DNA of 64,000 bases from the NCBI RefSeq assembly GCF_025685415.1, contig NZ_JAGSYB010000001.1, positions 2,046,001-2,110,000 on the forward strand, given 5' to 3'. The translations under genes were made by a program, and so were the position numbers. Below are positions 27,526-36,276 of this stretch, piece after piece (positions within the stretch are counted from its first letter, which is position 1; every line of letters starts with the position of its first letter). Under the pieces are notes generated by a model. That model saw only the letters and a program-made list of their open reading frames with translations. It was not told the origin of the DNA and made no database searches. The stretch comes from Terriglobus aquaticus (lineage in GTDB: Bacteria > Acidobacteriota > Terriglobia > Terriglobales > Acidobacteriaceae).

Positions 27526-28806
27526 ATGACTTCCAGACGCAACTTCCTGAAGAACGCCGCAGCTTGCGCGCCGGCCTCCGTCCTTGCGCAGGCATCGTCC
27601 TCTGGGCAAGGCATGCCGCCGCCGTCTTACAGCATCGCCGACCTTCCGCAGCACTATGACGTCGACCGTTCCGTCATCAATCTGGAAAACGCCTACTGGG
27701 GCGTGATGCCGCGTGAGACTGCCGCCGCGTATGCCGAGAACATTCAGTACGTGAATCGACTGAATTCTGTTTTTGCGCGCAACACGTTGGCCGATCACAC
27801 GATGAACGCGCAGTTCGACGACGCCCGTGCCAGCATCGCTTCCCTGTTGCACTGCGACACGGAAGAGATCGCGCTGACCCGCTCCGGCTCCGACGGCCTG
27901 CAGAGCCTGATCGTGAATTACAACCTGTTGAAGCCAGGCGACGCGGTGATTTACTGCGACCTGGACTACGACGCCATGATCTTCGCGATGGAGTACCTGC
28001 AGGAGCGGCGCGGCGCGCAGATTGTCCGCTTCACCATGCCCGAGCCGGCGACCACGGCCAACATTTTGGCCGCGTACGAAGACGTTCTGAAGCGCACGCC
28101 GAACGCGAAGCTGCTTTTGGTCACGCATGTCTCAAACCGGACCGGGCTGGTTACGCCCGTGCGCGAGATCGTGGCCATGGCACGCGCACGCGGCGTGGAC
28201 ACCATCGTCGATGCCGCGCACGGCATTGGCTGCCTGGACGTGACGCTGCCCGACTTCGGCGCGGACTTCGTCGGCTGGTCCATGCACAAGTGGCTCGCCG
28301 CGCCGCTCGGCACCGGTGCCGTGTACATCCGCAAATCGCGCATCCCCGACATTGAGATCGCGTTCGACAATCACGACGTGCCGACCGACGACATTCGCGC
28401 GCGCATCCCCGCGGGCACGGTGAACTTCGCCGCATTCATGACGATTCCCGCCGCTATCGACTTTCATCGCAAGGTCGGCCCCGCAGCCAAGGAGCGGCAG
28501 CTACGCACGCTGCGCAATCGCTGGGTCGACGCTGCCCGCAGCATCCCTGGTGTAGGGATCACCGTGCCCGACGACCCGGCGCGCTACTGTGCCATCACCA
28601 GCTTTCGCCTGCGCGGCATGCACACCGACGCCGAGGCCGAACGCGTGCAGCACGTTCTGTTGCAAAAGCACAACGTCCACACGGTTGCCCGCAAAGGCGT
28701 TCATCAAGGGCCGGTGATTCGTGTGACACCTGCGCTCTTCAACACGCTCGCCGATTGCGATGCACTCGTGCGGGCGCTGGAAGCCGAACAGAATCTCTTC
28801 GCGTAG
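27526..28806 (+). CDS. Tat-exported class V aminotransferase (cysteine desulfurase/epimerase-like)
   Basis: 426 aa, PLP-dependent fold type I. The start ATG 27526 (AAGAGG upstream) gives a twin-arginine signal SRRNFLKNAAACAPASVLAQ. PLP contacts are D229 and H232 (IVDAAHGIG) and the Schiff-base lysine K255 (GWSMHKWLAAPLG). It resembles isopenicillin N epimerase and NifS-like proteins. I do not see the mobile catalytic cysteine loop of true desulfurases. The substrate is unknown. Export by Tat is expected for a folded cofactor protein but is uncommon for this family's housekeeping members. It lies directly behind purS and may share its transcript. Confidence 0.88.
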   Translation: MTSRRNFLKNAAACAPASVLAQASSSGQGMPPPSYSIADLPQHYDVDRSVINLENAYWGVMPRETAAAYAENIQYVNRLNSVFARNTLADHTMNAQFDDARASIASLLHCDTEEIALTRSGSDGLQSLIVNYNLLKPGDAVIYCDLDYDAMIFAMEYLQERRGAQIVRFTMPEPATTANILAAYEDVLKRTPNAKLLLVTHVSNRTGLVTPVREIVAMARARGVDTIVDAAHGIGCLDVTLPDFGADFVGWSMHKWLAAPLGTGAVYIRKSRIPDIEIAFDNHDVPTDDIRARIPAGTVNFAAFMTIPAAIDFHRKVGPAAKERQLRTLRNRWVDAARSIPGVGITVPDDPARYCAITSFRLRGMHTDAEAERVQHVLLQKHNVHTVARKGVHQGPVIRVTPALFNTLADCDALVRALEAEQNLFA

Positions 28807-28886
28807 AACTGACAGGCCGATTCTCACGCGCAAGAACAAAGTCGCCCTCGATGCGCTTCAGGTAGCCGGGCTATGCTGAGAGAGGC

Positions 28887-30023
28887 ATGGGTGCGTTGCG
28901 TCTTGATAACCTGACAATCCTGTTGTGTTTGCTGGCGTCCGCCTTTCTGTTTGCATGCTCTTTCGGAGCAGTGTGGGTCAGCAACCGGCGTAGCAGGAGC
29001 GCCGGACACTTCAGCCTGGCCTTTACTGCCGGCGCACTCAGTTGCTTCCTCTTCACGTTCGTTCAGGCCAACGGATGGTGGGGCATCTTCCTCAACACAG
29101 TGGTGGGCGACACCCTGGTGAGCGTCTTCACATCCTTGCTGCACGTTGGGATACGAAGGCAGATCGGTTTGTCGCGCCACCACCAGTTGATCGCGACACT
29201 GCCGGTTGTCCCGTTCTGTTGCCTCGTCTTCTTCACGGAGCATCGCGATTCCATGCTGGCGCGGATCCTGGTGCTCGCTCTGTATGGCGTTGCAATTAGG
29301 ACCTGGGTGGGCATCGATCTGCTGAAGAGCGGCAGGCCTGGGACGCAACGGGCCTTGGCATACGTGATGTTCCTGTTTGGCGCGCTCAGCCTTTGGCAGG
29401 GGTTAGGGACCATCGCCGTCGGGGCGCCCGCAGATTACATGCGAGCCGACCTGGTCCAGTCATCCGTACTCTTTCTCTTTCTGCTCTTCGTACTCGCTTC
29501 AGGCCTTCTGCTCTTTTTGTTGTTGAACGATGACCTGGTGCAGCGGCTGGAACATGATGCCGAGCGCGATTTTCTTACAGGCGCGTTGAATCGCCGCGGC
29601 TTCGAACGCGCCCTGATAGCGGAACTGGAACGCAGTGCGCGCCATCGGCAGGCGCTGGTGCTTGGCCTGTTGGATCTGGATCACTTCAAGCGCATCAACG
29701 ACACCAACGGACATGCCGAAGGTGACCGCATCCTGTGTGAAATCACCCGGGTCGCTACCGCATCGATTCGTCCCTATGACTACCTGGGACGCTTCGGCGG
29801 AGATGAGTTTGTCCTTCTGCTGCCCGGAACTAGTTTGGGTGAGGCGAAGGCAGTCGCGGAGCGCATCCGCGCAGAGATTGCAGCGCGTCTGCAGTCCGTC
29901 TCCATCAGCATCGGACTCACCGCAGGCGTCGCGAGTGACAGCATGGACAGCATTGTGCGGCGCGCCGATGAAGCTCTGTACCGGGCCAAGCAGGACGGGC
30001 GAAACGCAATCGCTCTTGCCTGA
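28887..30023 (+). CDS. Membrane diguanylate cyclase (GGDEF)
   Basis: 378 aa. Six or seven hydrophobic segments fill residues 1-215, then a GGDEF domain runs from about 225 to the end. The catalytic motif is GGDEF (304-308), and the product-binding inhibitory site RPYD (295-298) sits five residues before it, so it should make c-di-GMP with feedback control. LDLDHFKRINDTNGHAEGD is the canonical metal and substrate region. The N-terminal sensor resembles no named domain that I recognise. ATG 28887 has AGAGAGG just upstream. It has no EAL partner and no neighbouring response regulator. Confidence 0.95.
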   Translation: MGALRLDNLTILLCLLASAFLFACSFGAVWVSNRRSRSAGHFSLAFTAGALSCFLFTFVQANGWWGIFLNTVVGDTLVSVFTSLLHVGIRRQIGLSRHHQLIATLPVVPFCCLVFFTEHRDSMLARILVLALYGVAIRTWVGIDLLKSGRPGTQRALAYVMFLFGALSLWQGLGTIAVGAPADYMRADLVQSSVLFLFLLFVLASGLLLFLLLNDDLVQRLEHDAERDFLTGALNRRGFERALIAELERSARHRQALVLGLLDLDHFKRINDTNGHAEGDRILCEITRVATASIRPYDYLGRFGGDEFVLLLPGTSLGEAKAVAERIRAEIAARLQSVSISIGLTAGVASDSMDSIVRRADEALYRAKQDGRNAIALA

Positions 30024-30130
30024 GCCTTGCCTGTTACTGCGTGACGCCTACGCTGTTCAACCCGCTAACCGATGCGATGTGCTCGTGCGGCTCTGTACGA
30101 CCAACATACGTTCCGGCCTAGCGCGCAGAC

Positions 30131-30568
30131 TCAGCGCACCAGCACATCCAGCATCAGGATTGCTGCGATCGCAAGTGCCGCGATGCGCACCCGATGCCTT
30201 CCGTCCCAGATGCGGTGGATGCGTTGCCAATTGGGCGCACCCTGGGCGATGCGAGTGTTGAGTGGCACCAGCACAAACAGCGAGATCACCGAGGTCAACA
30301 CCCAGATCGCGTCCGCGGCCAGCAAGAGATCGCGTCCTGCCTCATGCCAGCGCAGCCACGTCTGCACAAACAGCAGCAAGGTGCACACGGGATACCAGAC
30401 CGGCATCACGCGTCCCATCACAAGCGCGAATCTGCTGAGCATCTTCAACTGCGCTTCGGCTTCCAGCCGCCACGCCGCTGGATTGACAAAGGCGGAGACA
30501 GAGAACTCGACGCCAACCACGGTAACAACCAGAAAGACGGTAACTACGTTCAAGATATGCATCGGCAT
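30131..30568 (-). CDS. DUF1772 (anthrone oxygenase-like) membrane protein
   Basis: 145 aa with four predicted membrane helices. The conserved family features are PAAWRLEAEAQLKM after helix 1, MGRVMPVWYP, and the C-terminal RWDG-like region RIHRIWDGRHRVR. DUF1772 includes fungal anthrone oxygenases, but bacterial members are mostly uncharacterised. It is divergent from an HxlR regulator with an 89-base gap containing a palindrome, a common layout in which HxlR controls its neighbour in response to electrophiles, quinones or aldehydes. Function beyond this is inference. Confidence 0.82.
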   Translation of the reverse strand: MPMHILNVVTVFLVVTVVGVEFSVSAFVNPAAWRLEAEAQLKMLSRFALVMGRVMPVWYPVCTLLLFVQTWLRWHEAGRDLLLAADAIWVLTSVISLFVLVPLNTRIAQGAPNWQRIHRIWDGRHRVRIAALAIAAILMLDVLVR

Positions 30569-30628
30569 GCTCCTGTTGACTCCTTGGCTTCAGACGCCGT
30601 CCAATCGAACCTGATGCAAAAAGCAACA

Positions 30629-30644
30629 CTGACAAAGATGTCAG
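30629..30644. promoter_or_regulatory. Palindromic operator candidate for the HxlR regulator
   Basis: CTGACA-AAGA-TGTCAG is a perfect 6+6 inverted repeat 13 bases before the HxlR start, in the gap shared with the divergent DUF1772 gene. It fits binding by a winged-helix dimer. Confidence 0.55.
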
Positions 30645-30657
30645 CGGAGGCGGAGTG

Positions 30658-30993
30658 ATGGGCGTGTCGAAGAAGGAGATCTCGCCGTGCCCCATCGACG
30701 TGACGCTGAGCGTGATCGACGGCCGATGGAAAGGCACGATTATGTGGCGACTGCTGGACGGGCCGATGCGAACCAGCGAACTCCGCAAGAGCATTCCTGA
30801 GATCACGGAGCGCATGCTGATCCGTCACCTACGAGACATGACCGCCAGCGGCATCCTGCACCGGCAGCAAGACCAGCAATCGTCTGTGCGAGTGCAATAC
30901 TCGATCACGCCCTATGGCATGACCCTGGTGCCCGTGCTGGACGCGCTTTGCACCTGGGGACGGCAGCACCTTCAACGGCAGATCTCTTCGTAA
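30658..30993 (+). CDS. HxlR-family transcriptional regulator
   Basis: 111 aa, a single winged-helix domain. It shows CPIDVTLSVIDGRWKGTIMWRLLDGPMR, the typical HxlR N-terminus with a cysteine, and then ELRKSIPEITERMLIRHLRDM, the recognition helix region. The N-terminal cysteine is often the redox or electrophile sensor in this family. ATG 30658 lies 7 bases after GGAGG; an in-frame GTG three bases earlier is less well spaced. It probably represses itself and the divergent DUF1772 gene through the CTGACA palindrome. Confidence 0.93.
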   Translation: MGVSKKEISPCPIDVTLSVIDGRWKGTIMWRLLDGPMRTSELRKSIPEITERMLIRHLRDMTASGILHRQQDQQSSVRVQYSITPYGMTLVPVLDALCTWGRQHLQRQISS

Positions 30994-31045
30994 AGGAGGC
31001 TTCATCTCTCACGCAACTTCATCCACGGCACTGGTCCGCTTCCGC

Positions 31046-31795
31046 ATGCCGGAGAGCCTCGACCTGATGCGACGGCGTCATGAGCTAGCAGAACTGCGCA
31101 AGCTGCTGTTGAGCCGCGAGCAGACGCTGGGCGAACTGCGCGCGCACTTGATCAGCTTTGAGGGCCGTTACCTGCGGCAGGTGGGCCTGCTGTATCGGCG
31201 GCTGGATGAGTGGGAGCAAAAGATTGCGGAGCTGCACGGCAGAGCCGCGGAACCCGAGAGCGAGTCTGACGAGTGGCACGCGGAAGATGTATCCAACTCG
31301 TTCGATCCCCTGGTGTTGAAGACCGCCTACCGCGACCTGGTGAAGCTACTGCATCCCGACTTCGCCGCCGATGCCGACGACGAGCAACGCCGCACTTACC
31401 TAATGTCGCTCGCCAATGAGGCATACCGGCGGCAAGACATTGCTGCGATCCGGCGCATGCTCAGCGGCTATGATCCGGCACTCGATCTTACTTCCGCGAG
31501 AAGCTCGCACGAGGAAGCAGTGCGCCTTTCCGCCATGATCTTTCAAGTGACGCAGGACCTGGAGGCCGCAAACCTGCAGATTGAGGAGTTGCAACGCTCC
31601 GAATCTGCGAAGCTGCAACAACGCACGTTAGAAGCCGCCCGGCAGGGCCGCGACCTACTGGCGGAAATGGCCGCACGCGTGAACGGCAGCATTGGTCTTG
31701 CCATGCGGCGGTATGAACTGGACCTGTCACGCAAGCAGCGACCGTCGAAGGGTATGAGCGTGGAATCTCTGGTAACGGCCGAGATCAAGCTGTGA
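31046..31795 (+). CDS. Coiled-coil protein with central J-like domain
   Basis: 249 aa. Residues 1-68 are a charged helical coiled coil. Residues 85-150 resemble a DnaJ J-domain, with YRDLVKLLHPDF carrying the HPD tripeptide (103-105) needed to stimulate DnaK ATPase. Another helical segment follows. It has no Gly/Phe or zinc-finger region, so it is a class III type J protein that may recruit DnaK to a specific client. Start choice is open. A strong AAAGGAGG at 30992-30999 is followed only by an in-frame ATC (31004) rather than a normal start, so either ATG 31046 is used without a Shine-Dalgarno or translation begins at a rare ATC codon. Confidence 0.78.
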   Translation: MPESLDLMRRRHELAELRKLLLSREQTLGELRAHLISFEGRYLRQVGLLYRRLDEWEQKIAELHGRAAEPESESDEWHAEDVSNSFDPLVLKTAYRDLVKLLHPDFAADADDEQRRTYLMSLANEAYRRQDIAAIRRMLSGYDPALDLTSARSSHEEAVRLSAMIFQVTQDLEAANLQIEELQRSESAKLQQRTLEAARQGRDLLAEMAARVNGSIGLAMRRYELDLSRKQRPSKGMSVESLVTAEIKL

Positions 31796-32030
31796 CCCCG
31801 AGATAGGAGTGACACGCCTCAGCTCCGGCTAGACCGAACGCTGGCCTAGTAAGCTCAGGTATGTCTCCAGATGCGCTGCGACCCTTCAAGTAAGGGAGCC
31901 ACCTGGTCTCGCGGATGGTACGGCATTCACCAACAAGATGCTTGACACTCGGGGACGCCCTACTTAGTCTTCTTCTGCTACTAAATAGTCATAGAGAAAT
32001 TGTTCCAACTTTGCACTTCGTCTGTGTTTA

Positions 32031-33197
32031 GTGTGCTGGACCTTGGAGAGAACGTTGCAAATTCAGTATCGGGATCCGTCCCTTCCGGAACGCAGGCGAT
32101 CGACAGATACCTGGGCGTACCACTTCGCTGCGATCATCCAATCCGCGGAAATCGCGATTGTCAGCAAGGATCTCGACGGCATTGTGACGAGTTGGAATCC
32201 AGCCGCAGAGCAGATCTTCGGGTATACGGCCCAGGAGATGATCGGGCAATCCATACGCCGGGTGTTTCCGCCCGACCGGCTCTGGGAAGAGGATCTGATC
32301 CTGAGCAAAGTTCGCAACGGGCAGCATGTGCACCATTACGAATCGCAACGCGTGACGAAGTCTGGCATGGCGATCACCGTAGCCCTAACGATCTCGCCGA
32401 TCAGTGACGCCTCCGGCAAGATCATCGGCGCATCGAAGATCGCTCGTGACGTCTCAGAGGAGCGGGAGTTCCGGCGTGCTGTGGAGCGCGCAAAAGATCA
32501 GTTCATTTCCAATGTGTCTCACGAATTGCGCACGCCGCTCACCAGCATCAAGGCAGCCCTGAAGTTACTGGAAATGGGTGGTAGCCGAAACGACGATCCA
32601 CGTTCCGCCGCGCTCTTCCGCATCGCGAATGATAATGCGGAACGCCTTCTGCGCCTGGTAGATGACTTGCTCGACTTCCAGCGGCTGGAGGCGAAGACGA
32701 CGATCGACCTTCGCACGTGCCGCATTACGGAGGTGGTGCGCCCCGCGGTGGAGTCGGTGAGCGCACTCGGCGAGTTGCGGAGCGTGGAACTGCTCTGTGA
32801 CATGGCGGAGGTGAGCGATGACACGGCTGTCATGGCCGATCCGACCCGCTTACAACAGGTGCTGCTCAACCTGCTGGCGAACGCACTCAAACACTCCCCG
32901 CGCGAAAGCAAGATCCAGATCAAGGTGGCGCCGGAAGGCAACGATCTGTCCATCCGAGTGATCGACGAGGGCAGCGGCATACCCGAGGATCAGCTGGAAC
33001 GAATCTTCGAGCGGTTCGAGCAGGTGGATAAGACGGACGCGCGGCATGAGGGCGGGGTTGGGCTTGGCCTTGCCATCAGCCGAAACATCGTGGAGCAGCA
33101 CGGTGGCAGGATCTGGGCCGAACGGAACGATGCCAAAAAGCCGGGAGCGCCTGGATCCACGTTTACGTTGATCCTGCCGTGCGCAGCCGTTCTGTAA
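32031..33197 (+). CDS. PAS-domain sensor histidine kinase
   Basis: 388 aa, apparently cytoplasmic (no membrane helix). One PAS domain (about 30-143; GIVTSWNPAAEQIFGYTAQEMIG) is followed by the dimerisation helix with phospho-acceptor H164 (NVSHELRTPL). The ATPase domain shows the N-box NLLANALKHSP, the G1 region DEGSGIPEDQ and the G2 region GVGLGLAIS. No receiver domain or response regulator gene is adjacent, so it is an orphan kinase. The first possible start is GTG 32031. TTG 32055, with GGAGAG a few bases upstream, is an attractive alternative that keeps the whole PAS domain. Confidence 0.94.
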   Translation: MCWTLERTLQIQYRDPSLPERRRSTDTWAYHFAAIIQSAEIAIVSKDLDGIVTSWNPAAEQIFGYTAQEMIGQSIRRVFPPDRLWEEDLILSKVRNGQHVHHYESQRVTKSGMAITVALTISPISDASGKIIGASKIARDVSEEREFRRAVERAKDQFISNVSHELRTPLTSIKAALKLLEMGGSRNDDPRSAALFRIANDNAERLLRLVDDLLDFQRLEAKTTIDLRTCRITEVVRPAVESVSALGELRSVELLCDMAEVSDDTAVMADPTRLQQVLLNLLANALKHSPRESKIQIKVAPEGNDLSIRVIDEGSGIPEDQLERIFERFEQVDKTDARHEGGVGLGLAISRNIVEQHGGRIWAERNDAKKPGAPGSTFTLILPCAAVL

Positions 33198-33370
33198 ACC
33201 GGCGCTGTGGAACTTCGCGTGAGCCACGGCAGCAGTTCAGCTTCTCGCGCCGGCAGTGCGGAAGCGATCTGCGCTTCTGCGCCGTAGGCGATTCACGAGC
33301 AGACCGGGCTGGCTAGGATGCAGGCCGCTTCCCTTGCATCCACACAACCGCTATCCTCATCCCACACACC

Positions 33371-33748
33371 ATGCGCACGCTCCGCGCCACTTTCGCAGCC
33401 CTTGTGGGCGCCGTCTTCGCCCTGGGTCTGTACCTGGCTTGGTTCTTCAAGTTCACCGGGCAAAGCAGCCCGTGGGAAGGCGCCAGTGTCGGCTTCATAG
33501 TGCTGACCGGCGTGATCGCCGCCGTGTGCGGCCTGCTAGGCGGCCTGGCGGGCGCCCTGCTGGCGCCGGAGACGCCCCGAGGTACCGCGGACGCAATCGC
33601 GGCCCTGATCGCATTGGGTGCTGCCTTCGCCGAAACACACACGCCCGGCCAGCACCACTACCCACAGGCGCTCGCTCTGCTCGTTGCCGCGCCCGCCGCC
33701 TATGTCGCAGGCCGCCTGCGCCGCCCGGCTCCCGCGGTTTCGCGATAG
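33371..33748 (+). CDS. Small membrane protein of unknown function
   Basis: 125 aa with about four hydrophobic segments (7-28, 40-65, 72-90, 98-115) linked by short loops. I recognise no family. Composition and codon use match the surrounding genes, and the frame is bounded sensibly by the histidine kinase and the GH79-like gene, so it is probably real. It ends 27 bases before the GH79-like start and may be cotranscribed. Confidence 0.6.
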   Translation: MRTLRATFAALVGAVFALGLYLAWFFKFTGQSSPWEGASVGFIVLTGVIAAVCGLLGGLAGALLAPETPRGTADAIAALIALGAAFAETHTPGQHHYPQALALLVAAPAAYVAGRLRRPAPAVSR

Positions 33749-33775
33749 GCTGCACCAGCGGCGTACAACTGAAGT

Positions 33776-35308
33776 ATGTCGACGCTGACTCGCCGAACAT
33801 TTCTCGCGCAGACCCTCGCCGCATCCGCCACGCTCGCCATCACGGCACAGGATCCGACCGGCACCCTTCCCTCCGCAACACTCCGTCTGCCGGCCGGACC
33901 CGCCGGACCCAAAGTGCCGCACGACTTCATCGGCCTCTCGTACGAGGTGATGCAGTTGGAGGACCCCACCTTCTTCTCTCCGGCGAACGTCGGCTTGGTT
34001 CAGCAGTTTCGGAATCTCAGCCCACACGGCGTTCTGCGGCTGGGCGGCAACACCAGCGAGTTCTCTTGGTGGAAGGCGACGCCCGACCAGCAGCCGCCCC
34101 ACCGCGTGGGCAATGTGAATGATCCGGGAGAGCCGCCACCGACGACGATTTACGCTGTAACCCCGGAGGCCATCCGCAACCTGCGCGGGTTCCTGGATGC
34201 GACCAGCTGGACCTGCATCTACGGTTTGAATCTGGGCTACGGCACGGTGGAGACCGATGTGGCAGAGGCGACCTTTGTCTACGAAACGCTGGGCTCGCGG
34301 CTGCAGTACTTTCAGGTGGGCAACGAGGTCGACCTATTCAGCCGACACCTGCGCGATAAGAACACATGGAACGTGGACACGTACCTGCAGAACTGGCTGC
34401 AGATCGCCCGAGCCGTTCAGAAAGCCTGCCCCAACGCCAGCTTCGGCCTGCCCGACGTGGCGAGCGACGTGACCTGGCTCACACAGATCGCGGAACGCTG
34501 GCCATCGCTGCCGGACAAGCCGCACGTGACGACGCTTTCGCACCACTACTATGCGGGCGGTCCTCCGGCTAATCCGAAGCTCACGGCCGAGAGCCTGCTG
34601 GTCGCTTCGCCCAAGGTCAGGCAGGATGCCGAGTTGACGAAAGCGGCGGCAGATCGCATGGGACTCCGCTACCGCATGACCGAAGGCAACACCTGTTACC
34701 AGGGCGGCAAACCCGGCGTGAGCGACGTGTTCGCCGCCGCGTTATGGGGTGCGGAGTACGCATTTCATCTGATGCAGGCCGGCTACAGCGGCCTGAATCT
34801 GCACGGCGGCTCCGGGCACGCACAGGCCGTGAGCGTGGGAGGCAGCCTGCGCGGCGAGGCGCTGATGCCGGACCCGAATGCACCGCATCCCAAGCCGTTC
34901 TACACGCCCATTGCGAACGAGGGAACGCTGGCCGGGTCGGGCGTGGACGGCAAGCTGAACGGTACCTATGTGCTGGAACCCGTGGGTGCCGGCTTGAAGT
35001 TTGCCGCAGCCTTTGCTGGGTGCCAGATGGTCCCGGTCACGCTGGAGTCGAATTTGAACGTCAGCGCTTACGCAGCGCGGCGCGCGGACGGCAAGGTTCT
35101 TGTCGCGATCCTGAACAAGAAACCCTCACAGGTACTGTCATTGACCGCGCCAAACTTCCAAACATTGGCGACGCTTACTGGTGCTTCGCTGGAGGCACAC
35201 GCGGCGCAGGTGAGCGCTGTAGTCCGCGAGACCAGCAGCAGGCGGAGTTCCGCCGGGCAGACGTTCCTGCTGCCGCCGCACTTCGCGACACTGATCGTCC
35301 TGGAATAG
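33776..35308 (+). CDS. Tat-exported GH79-like glycosidase (beta-glucuronidase family)
   Basis: 510 aa. The signal TRRTFLAQTLAASATL is of twin-arginine type. The fold and motifs agree with glycoside hydrolase family 79: acid/base glutamate E184 in QVGNEVDLF, nucleophile E303 in YRMTEGNTCYQGG, HGVLRLGGNTSEFSWW near the N-terminus, and a C-terminal beta domain from about 410. Family members remove glucuronic or 4-O-methyl-glucuronic acid from proteoglycans or arabinogalactan. The precise substrate is unknown. Together with GH1, GH13 and GH29 it indicates a plant- or microbe-polysaccharide lifestyle. Confidence 0.87.
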   Translation: MSTLTRRTFLAQTLAASATLAITAQDPTGTLPSATLRLPAGPAGPKVPHDFIGLSYEVMQLEDPTFFSPANVGLVQQFRNLSPHGVLRLGGNTSEFSWWKATPDQQPPHRVGNVNDPGEPPPTTIYAVTPEAIRNLRGFLDATSWTCIYGLNLGYGTVETDVAEATFVYETLGSRLQYFQVGNEVDLFSRHLRDKNTWNVDTYLQNWLQIARAVQKACPNASFGLPDVASDVTWLTQIAERWPSLPDKPHVTTLSHHYYAGGPPANPKLTAESLLVASPKVRQDAELTKAAADRMGLRYRMTEGNTCYQGGKPGVSDVFAAALWGAEYAFHLMQAGYSGLNLHGGSGHAQAVSVGGSLRGEALMPDPNAPHPKPFYTPIANEGTLAGSGVDGKLNGTYVLEPVGAGLKFAAAFAGCQMVPVTLESNLNVSAYAARRADGKVLVAILNKKPSQVLSLTAPNFQTLATLTGASLEAHAAQVSAVVRETSSRRSSAGQTFLLPPHFATLIVLE

Positions 35309-35341
35309 CGCGGCAGTGCCGTCCGCTCGCGCAAAGGAGAA

Positions 35342-35367
35342 GCGCGACCACTTCACAGCGGTCGCGC
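35342..35367 (-). terminator. Hairpin between convergent genes
   Basis: An 8-bp stem GCGCGACC / GGTCGCGC with a 10-base loop, 23 bases after the small secreted-protein stop on the minus strand. It is followed on that strand by a pyrimidine-rich TTCTCCTTT, so it could end either transcript. Confidence 0.5.
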
Positions 35368-35390
35368 CCTCGTTCCTGCGTGCGATTCAA

Positions 35391-35696
35391 TTACTGCGGC
35401 AGACCGGCAGCGTCGGCCTTTGCGTTGGCCTTGTCCTGGTCCTTGGCGGCCTTCTTCGCCTCATGCGTTCCGAGTGCCTTAGCGGTGTGCTTATCGGCCT
35501 TGGCCTGTTCCTTGTAGGCCTTCTTGGTAGCGCCAGAGTTCAGCTTTGCCGCTTCCTGGTCTGCTTTGTGATCGATCTTGGCCTGCGCTTGGTCGACCTT
35601 GCGCTGATCCTGGTTCGTGGTGTCCTGCTGGGCAACAAGTGTTCCGGTGGCGAGAAAGGCCGCGAGCGTGAACGCTGCAAAGGTGTGCTTGCGCAT
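35391..35696 (-). CDS. Small exported Lys/Ala/Asp-rich protein
   Basis: 101 aa. A signal peptide (1-22, ...GTLVAQ) is followed by a highly charged, low-complexity helical region with repeated QAKAD/KADK-type units. No cysteine or recognised domain is present. GAGGAG lies 11 bases before the ATG. Composition suggests an extended periplasmic helix. I do not recognise the family. Confidence 0.65.
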   Translation of the reverse strand: MRKHTFAAFTLAAFLATGTLVAQQDTTNQDQRKVDQAQAKIDHKADQEAAKLNSGATKKAYKEQAKADKHTAKALGTHEAKKAAKDQDKANAKADAAGLPQ

Positions 35697-35782
35697 TGTG
35701 AGTCAATCTCCTCATTTGTAAGATGTCGTTTCCGCGGCAACGGTATGCGTCAGAAGTTTCACGGATCGGGTAGTTTTGGGAG

Positions 35783-36064
35783 ATGCGTTGGCAGATTCGG
35801 ATTGCGCTCTGGGCAGTGGGGATCGTTGTCGGCAGCTTTGTCCTTGACCAACTGATCTGGACCCTGAGCGGATCGCCCGTTCGGCAGGTCGAAGTCAGGG
35901 TGCTGACAACGATGGAGCTGAAGAACCACAAGGAAGATTACGGCACGCCTAACACCCAGGTGATCGCCTGTGAGGCGTCGCTGTTGCCCTTTCCAGGCTC
36001 AGGGGGCTGGAGTAGACCTTGCTGGTGGCTCCAAAGGCACAGCGAGGTCATCCGGCGCTACTAG
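35783..36064 (+). CDS. Small membrane-anchored protein, unknown
   Basis: 93 aa. One N-terminal membrane helix (7-27) is followed by a periplasmic tail with two cysteines and a Trp/Pro-rich motif FPGSGGWSRPCWW. GGGAG lies next to ATG 35783, and TAGTTT also ends 6 bases before it, so both leadered and leaderless starts are possible. No function can be proposed. Confidence 0.55.
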   Translation: MRWQIRIALWAVGIVVGSFVLDQLIWTLSGSPVRQVEVRVLTTMELKNHKEDYGTPNTQVIACEASLLPFPGSGGWSRPCWWLQRHSEVIRRY

Positions 36065-36276
36065 CCGCTCTGAGTACCGGACGCGGGTATTCGACCCCGG
36101 CGCTCACTGGAAGCGTGGGCGATGCCGCTCTTTGACTGCAAAGCCTGCGAAGTTGGCTGCTCACAGCATCCCGGCTTCGCGGATTGGCGTCCCAAGCAGC
36201 AAAGTCGGCGCTCCCCCCAACGAGGCGCCGCTTTCTCAGTCACATCATTCAGCACACAGGAAACAGGAGATAGCAC

